Source: an uncultured Bacteroidota bacterium (GTDB lineage Bacteria; Bacteroidota; Bacteroidia; Bacteroidales; SZUA-534). Taken from it: a DNA stretch of 34,726 nt. The stretch is from positions 1 to 34,726 of the forward strand of contig CAMKOM010000032.1 in NCBI GenBank assembly GCA_946414435.1, in the 5' to 3' direction. Under the pieces are notes generated by a model, which ran no database searches, was not told where the DNA came from, and was given only the letters and a program-made list of their open reading frames with translations. This document shows positions 33,036 through 34,726 of this stretch, one piece after another (the first letter of the stretch is position 1; each line of letters begins with the position of its first letter). Position numbers and translations under genes: made by a program.

Positions 33036-33623
33036 CTAATACCCAATCGATTTCAGCCATTTTTCAACCTTCGCCTTTTCGGTGCGGACTTCGTGTCCGT
33101 AGATTGAGAATCCATTTTTCACGTTGGCTTTCGGGAAGGCTTTCTTTACGTCGCTCACGCAACTTGCCAGGCCGCTGCCTTCGTGTGTGGTGAACGGATA
33201 GACGGTTTTGCCGTCAAGATTGATGTCTTTGAACAGCGTGAACATTACCTGCGGATAGGTTCCCCACCAAACAGGCCCGCCGATGAACACTGTGTCGTAG
33301 CCGCTCAAATCGGGTGCCTTGCCCTCATACGGCGGCAGTTCGCCCTTGTTGGCTTCCTCTTGAGCCAGACGGGTGAGCGGTGTGTAAGCCATTCCGTCGT
33401 ACTTGTGCGTGACGATTTCAAACTGCTCTGCGCCAGCGATTTCGCTTATATAGTCGGCCACAATTTTCGTGTTGCCAACCTCAACGTTACCCACCGAGTA
33501 GTTGTCACCCGCATGGGAAAAGAAAATGACGATTGATTTGCCCATATTGTTTTGATTTTTAGTGATTTGACCATTGCAAAATGTACTTATCAGCAAGGCC
33601 GTCAGTAATAATTTGATTTTCAT
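33036..33623 (-). CDS. Flavodoxin with exported-type N-terminus
   Basis: A 195-residue flavodoxin_4-like protein. A hydrophobic N-terminus (LLLTALLISTFCNGQ) looks like a signal peptide or lipoprotein signal (Cys16). The flavodoxin domain starts at Met27 with KSIVIFFSHAGDNYSVG and continues with the flavin-site phrases IGGPVWWGTYPQVM and FTTHEGSGL. If translation began at Met27 (ATG at 33545) the protein would be cytoplasmic. I favour the long form because the hydrophobic start is clear and neighbouring redox genes also carry export signals. It is 8 bp downstream of the cupin-containing gene, same strand. Confidence 0.9.
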   Translation of the reverse strand: MKIKLLLTALLISTFCNGQITKNQNNMGKSIVIFFSHAGDNYSVGNVEVGNTKIVADYISEIAGAEQFEIVTHKYDGMAYTPLTRLAQEEANKGELPPYEGKAPDLSGYDTVFIGGPVWWGTYPQVMFTLFKDINLDGKTVYPFTTHEGSGLASCVSDVKKAFPKANVKNGFSIYGHEVRTEKAKVEKWLKSIGY

Positions 33624-33631
33624 AATTTGTT

Positions 33632-34726
33632 TTATTTCAGTTTGTTATACTCTTCCTCACTCACCGCTTCCAGCCACTCGTTGGTCGGGTTGGGTTGCAG
33701 GTTTTTGTGATATGTCAAGTGTTGCAGCCACGAGCCTTTGGCGGCGCCGTGCCAGTGTTTCACGCCTTCGGGCACTTCAATCACCACGCCTTCCTTGAGT
33801 TCCACCGCGGGCTTGCCCCATTCCTGATACCAGCCGTGGCCATAGACGCATATCAGCACCTGAACGGCCCCGTGATGCACGTGCCAGTTGTTGCGGCAAC
33901 CAGGTTCAAAGGTCACATTCACAACGCTTTCACCGTAAGGCGACACGTAACTGCGCCCCGTGAAGTATTGTGCGTAAGCGTCGTTCGGGTTGCCACGCCG
34001 CCAATACGATTTCAGGTCAACTTGGTCGTACTCACTGCGGCTGTTGTCCTCAACGCCCAATAACGCGTTCACGGCCTTCAGCGCCCTCGATGCGGCCGCC
34101 TTGCAACCATTCGCCGCCAACGCCACAGGTATCTGTTGCAGTTGCTCGTCGGTAACACCCATATTTCGTGCCCCACGAACATGCGCATTCAGTTGTGGCT
34201 CAACGCCTTCCAGTCCAGCAAGGGCGCTCACCGTAACCAATTCGCGGTCGGCGTGGGTGAGAATGTCGCGGGCAAAGATGTCGCCGAACAGATGCGCCTT
34301 CAGGTAATAATCCTCGGCAGGGCTGAACTCGTAGTTGAACGGCTGTCCCGTGAGTTGGGTCTGCACCTCGGTGCCCTGTTTCAGTGCGTCGTAATCCTTT
34401 GGCAGAGCCGATGCTTCGTTGCCCGCCAGCACTTTCACGCCCTTCGCTTGTCTGTCGCCCACCACACGCTGCAGCACGCCCAGCGCATTGAGCGAGCGCG
34501 GAAAGCCCGTGTAGGCATAGAGTTGCGAAAGCGCTTCTTTAATCTGACTTACCGTCAAATCGGCTTCCAAACCGTTGTGAATGGCCGATTCGAGCGACAC
34601 AAGGTCGCCCTGTGCCTCATTGCAGGCGATGGCCGACATACAAGCCGCCTGTTTCTCATTGAATGTCAATGTGTTCATATCTTTGATATTGTTTTCTTTA
34701 CTATCCTGACAACCCACAATGGTTAA
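33632..34726 (-). CDS. Carboxymuconolactone decarboxylase-like protein with C-terminal cupin (5' partial)
   Basis: At least 361 residues. The frame stays open to the end of the window; upstream of the GTG at 34717 the codons read Leu-Thr-Ile. Together with Val-Gly-Cys this looks like a lipobox (LTIVGC), so the real start lies outside and the protein is probably a lipoprotein. An internal Met at 34678 (MNTLTFNEKQ) is the other option. Two carboxymuconolactone decarboxylase-type segments follow: KQAACMSAIACNEAQGDLVSLESAIHNGLEADLT and DRELVTVSALAGLEGVEPQLNAHVRGARNMGV. A C-terminal cupin then shows the metal-ligand pattern WHVHHGAVQVLICVYG and VPEGVKHWHG. Such fusions occur in Bacteroidota beside flavodoxins and are thought to be redox or quinone related. 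Confidence 0.9.
   Translation of the reverse strand, partial: LTIVGCQDSKENNIKDMNTLTFNEKQAACMSAIACNEAQGDLVSLESAIHNGLEADLTVSQIKEALSQLYAYTGFPRSLNALGVLQRVVGDRQAKGVKVLAGNEASALPKDYDALKQGTEVQTQLTGQPFNYEFSPAEDYYLKAHLFGDIFARDILTHADRELVTVSALAGLEGVEPQLNAHVRGARNMGVTDEQLQQIPVALAANGCKAAASRALKAVNALLGVEDNSRSEYDQVDLKSYWRRGNPNDAYAQYFTGRSYVSPYGESVVNVTFEPGCRNNWHVHHGAVQVLICVYGHGWYQEWGKPAVELKEGVVIEVPEGVKHWHGAAKGSWLQHLTYHKNLQPNPTNEWLEAVSEEEYNKLK

Overview
The window comes from a member of the Bacteroidales (Bacteroidota), most likely a gut or rumen lineage. The signs are a SusC/SusD pair next to a one-protein hybrid two-component regulator, a type IX secretion (T9SS) C-terminal sorting tail, SprB and Fib_succ_major lipoprotein domains, and several promoters of the Bacteroidota type (-7 element TAnnTTTG, with a weak -33 element about 20 nt upstream). 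I cannot place it at genus level. No tRNA, rRNA, insertion sequence or CRISPR array was seen.

Layout. 1-3.8 kb: the 3' end of a secreted protein with 123-bp Cys-rich repeats, gpmI, and two lipoproteins. 4-14.6 kb: a polysaccharide- or glycan-uptake locus with a hybrid two-component system (HTCS), a 16-bp direct repeat in the control region, susC, susD, and a small secreted protein; no glycoside hydrolase is present. 14.7-15.5 kb: thyA on the minus strand.

15.6-27.5 kb: a dense region that looks like metal homeostasis plus small-molecule chemistry. It is built as two divergent cassettes. Each has a leftward Cu/Zn-efflux-type permease with a C-terminal HMA domain (two paralogues, 16413-17639 and 20710-21939). 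Each also has a rightward operon: (i) a small membrane protein, a leucine-carboxyl-methyltransferase-like enzyme and a ketopantoate-reductase-like enzyme; (ii) two ABC half-transporters, a membrane protein and a SAM methyltransferase. A ZIP transporter follows the first permease. All four promoters carry a related 20-bp inverted repeat (AATCCC...GGGATT) 20-21 nt upstream of the -7 element, so the cassettes look like one regulon.

27.6-34.7 kb: a sugar O-acetyltransferase, then a redox/RiPP region. Read leftward from 31462 it encodes a nitroreductase, a 62-residue Cys-rich peptide with [A/S]CGX repeats, PanB, and a radical SAM/SPASM enzyme. This matches the ACGX system, a predicted ribosomally made, modified peptide system whose product is, to my knowledge, unknown. 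Divergent from it is an HxlR regulator overlapping a DUF1848 gene. This 4.2-kb module sits between an intact flavodoxin gene and a second, orphan copy of a flavodoxin 3' end. On the outer sides are a monooxygenase-like gene and a carboxymuconolactone decarboxylase-cupin gene, which suggests insertion into, or rearrangement of, an older redox operon.
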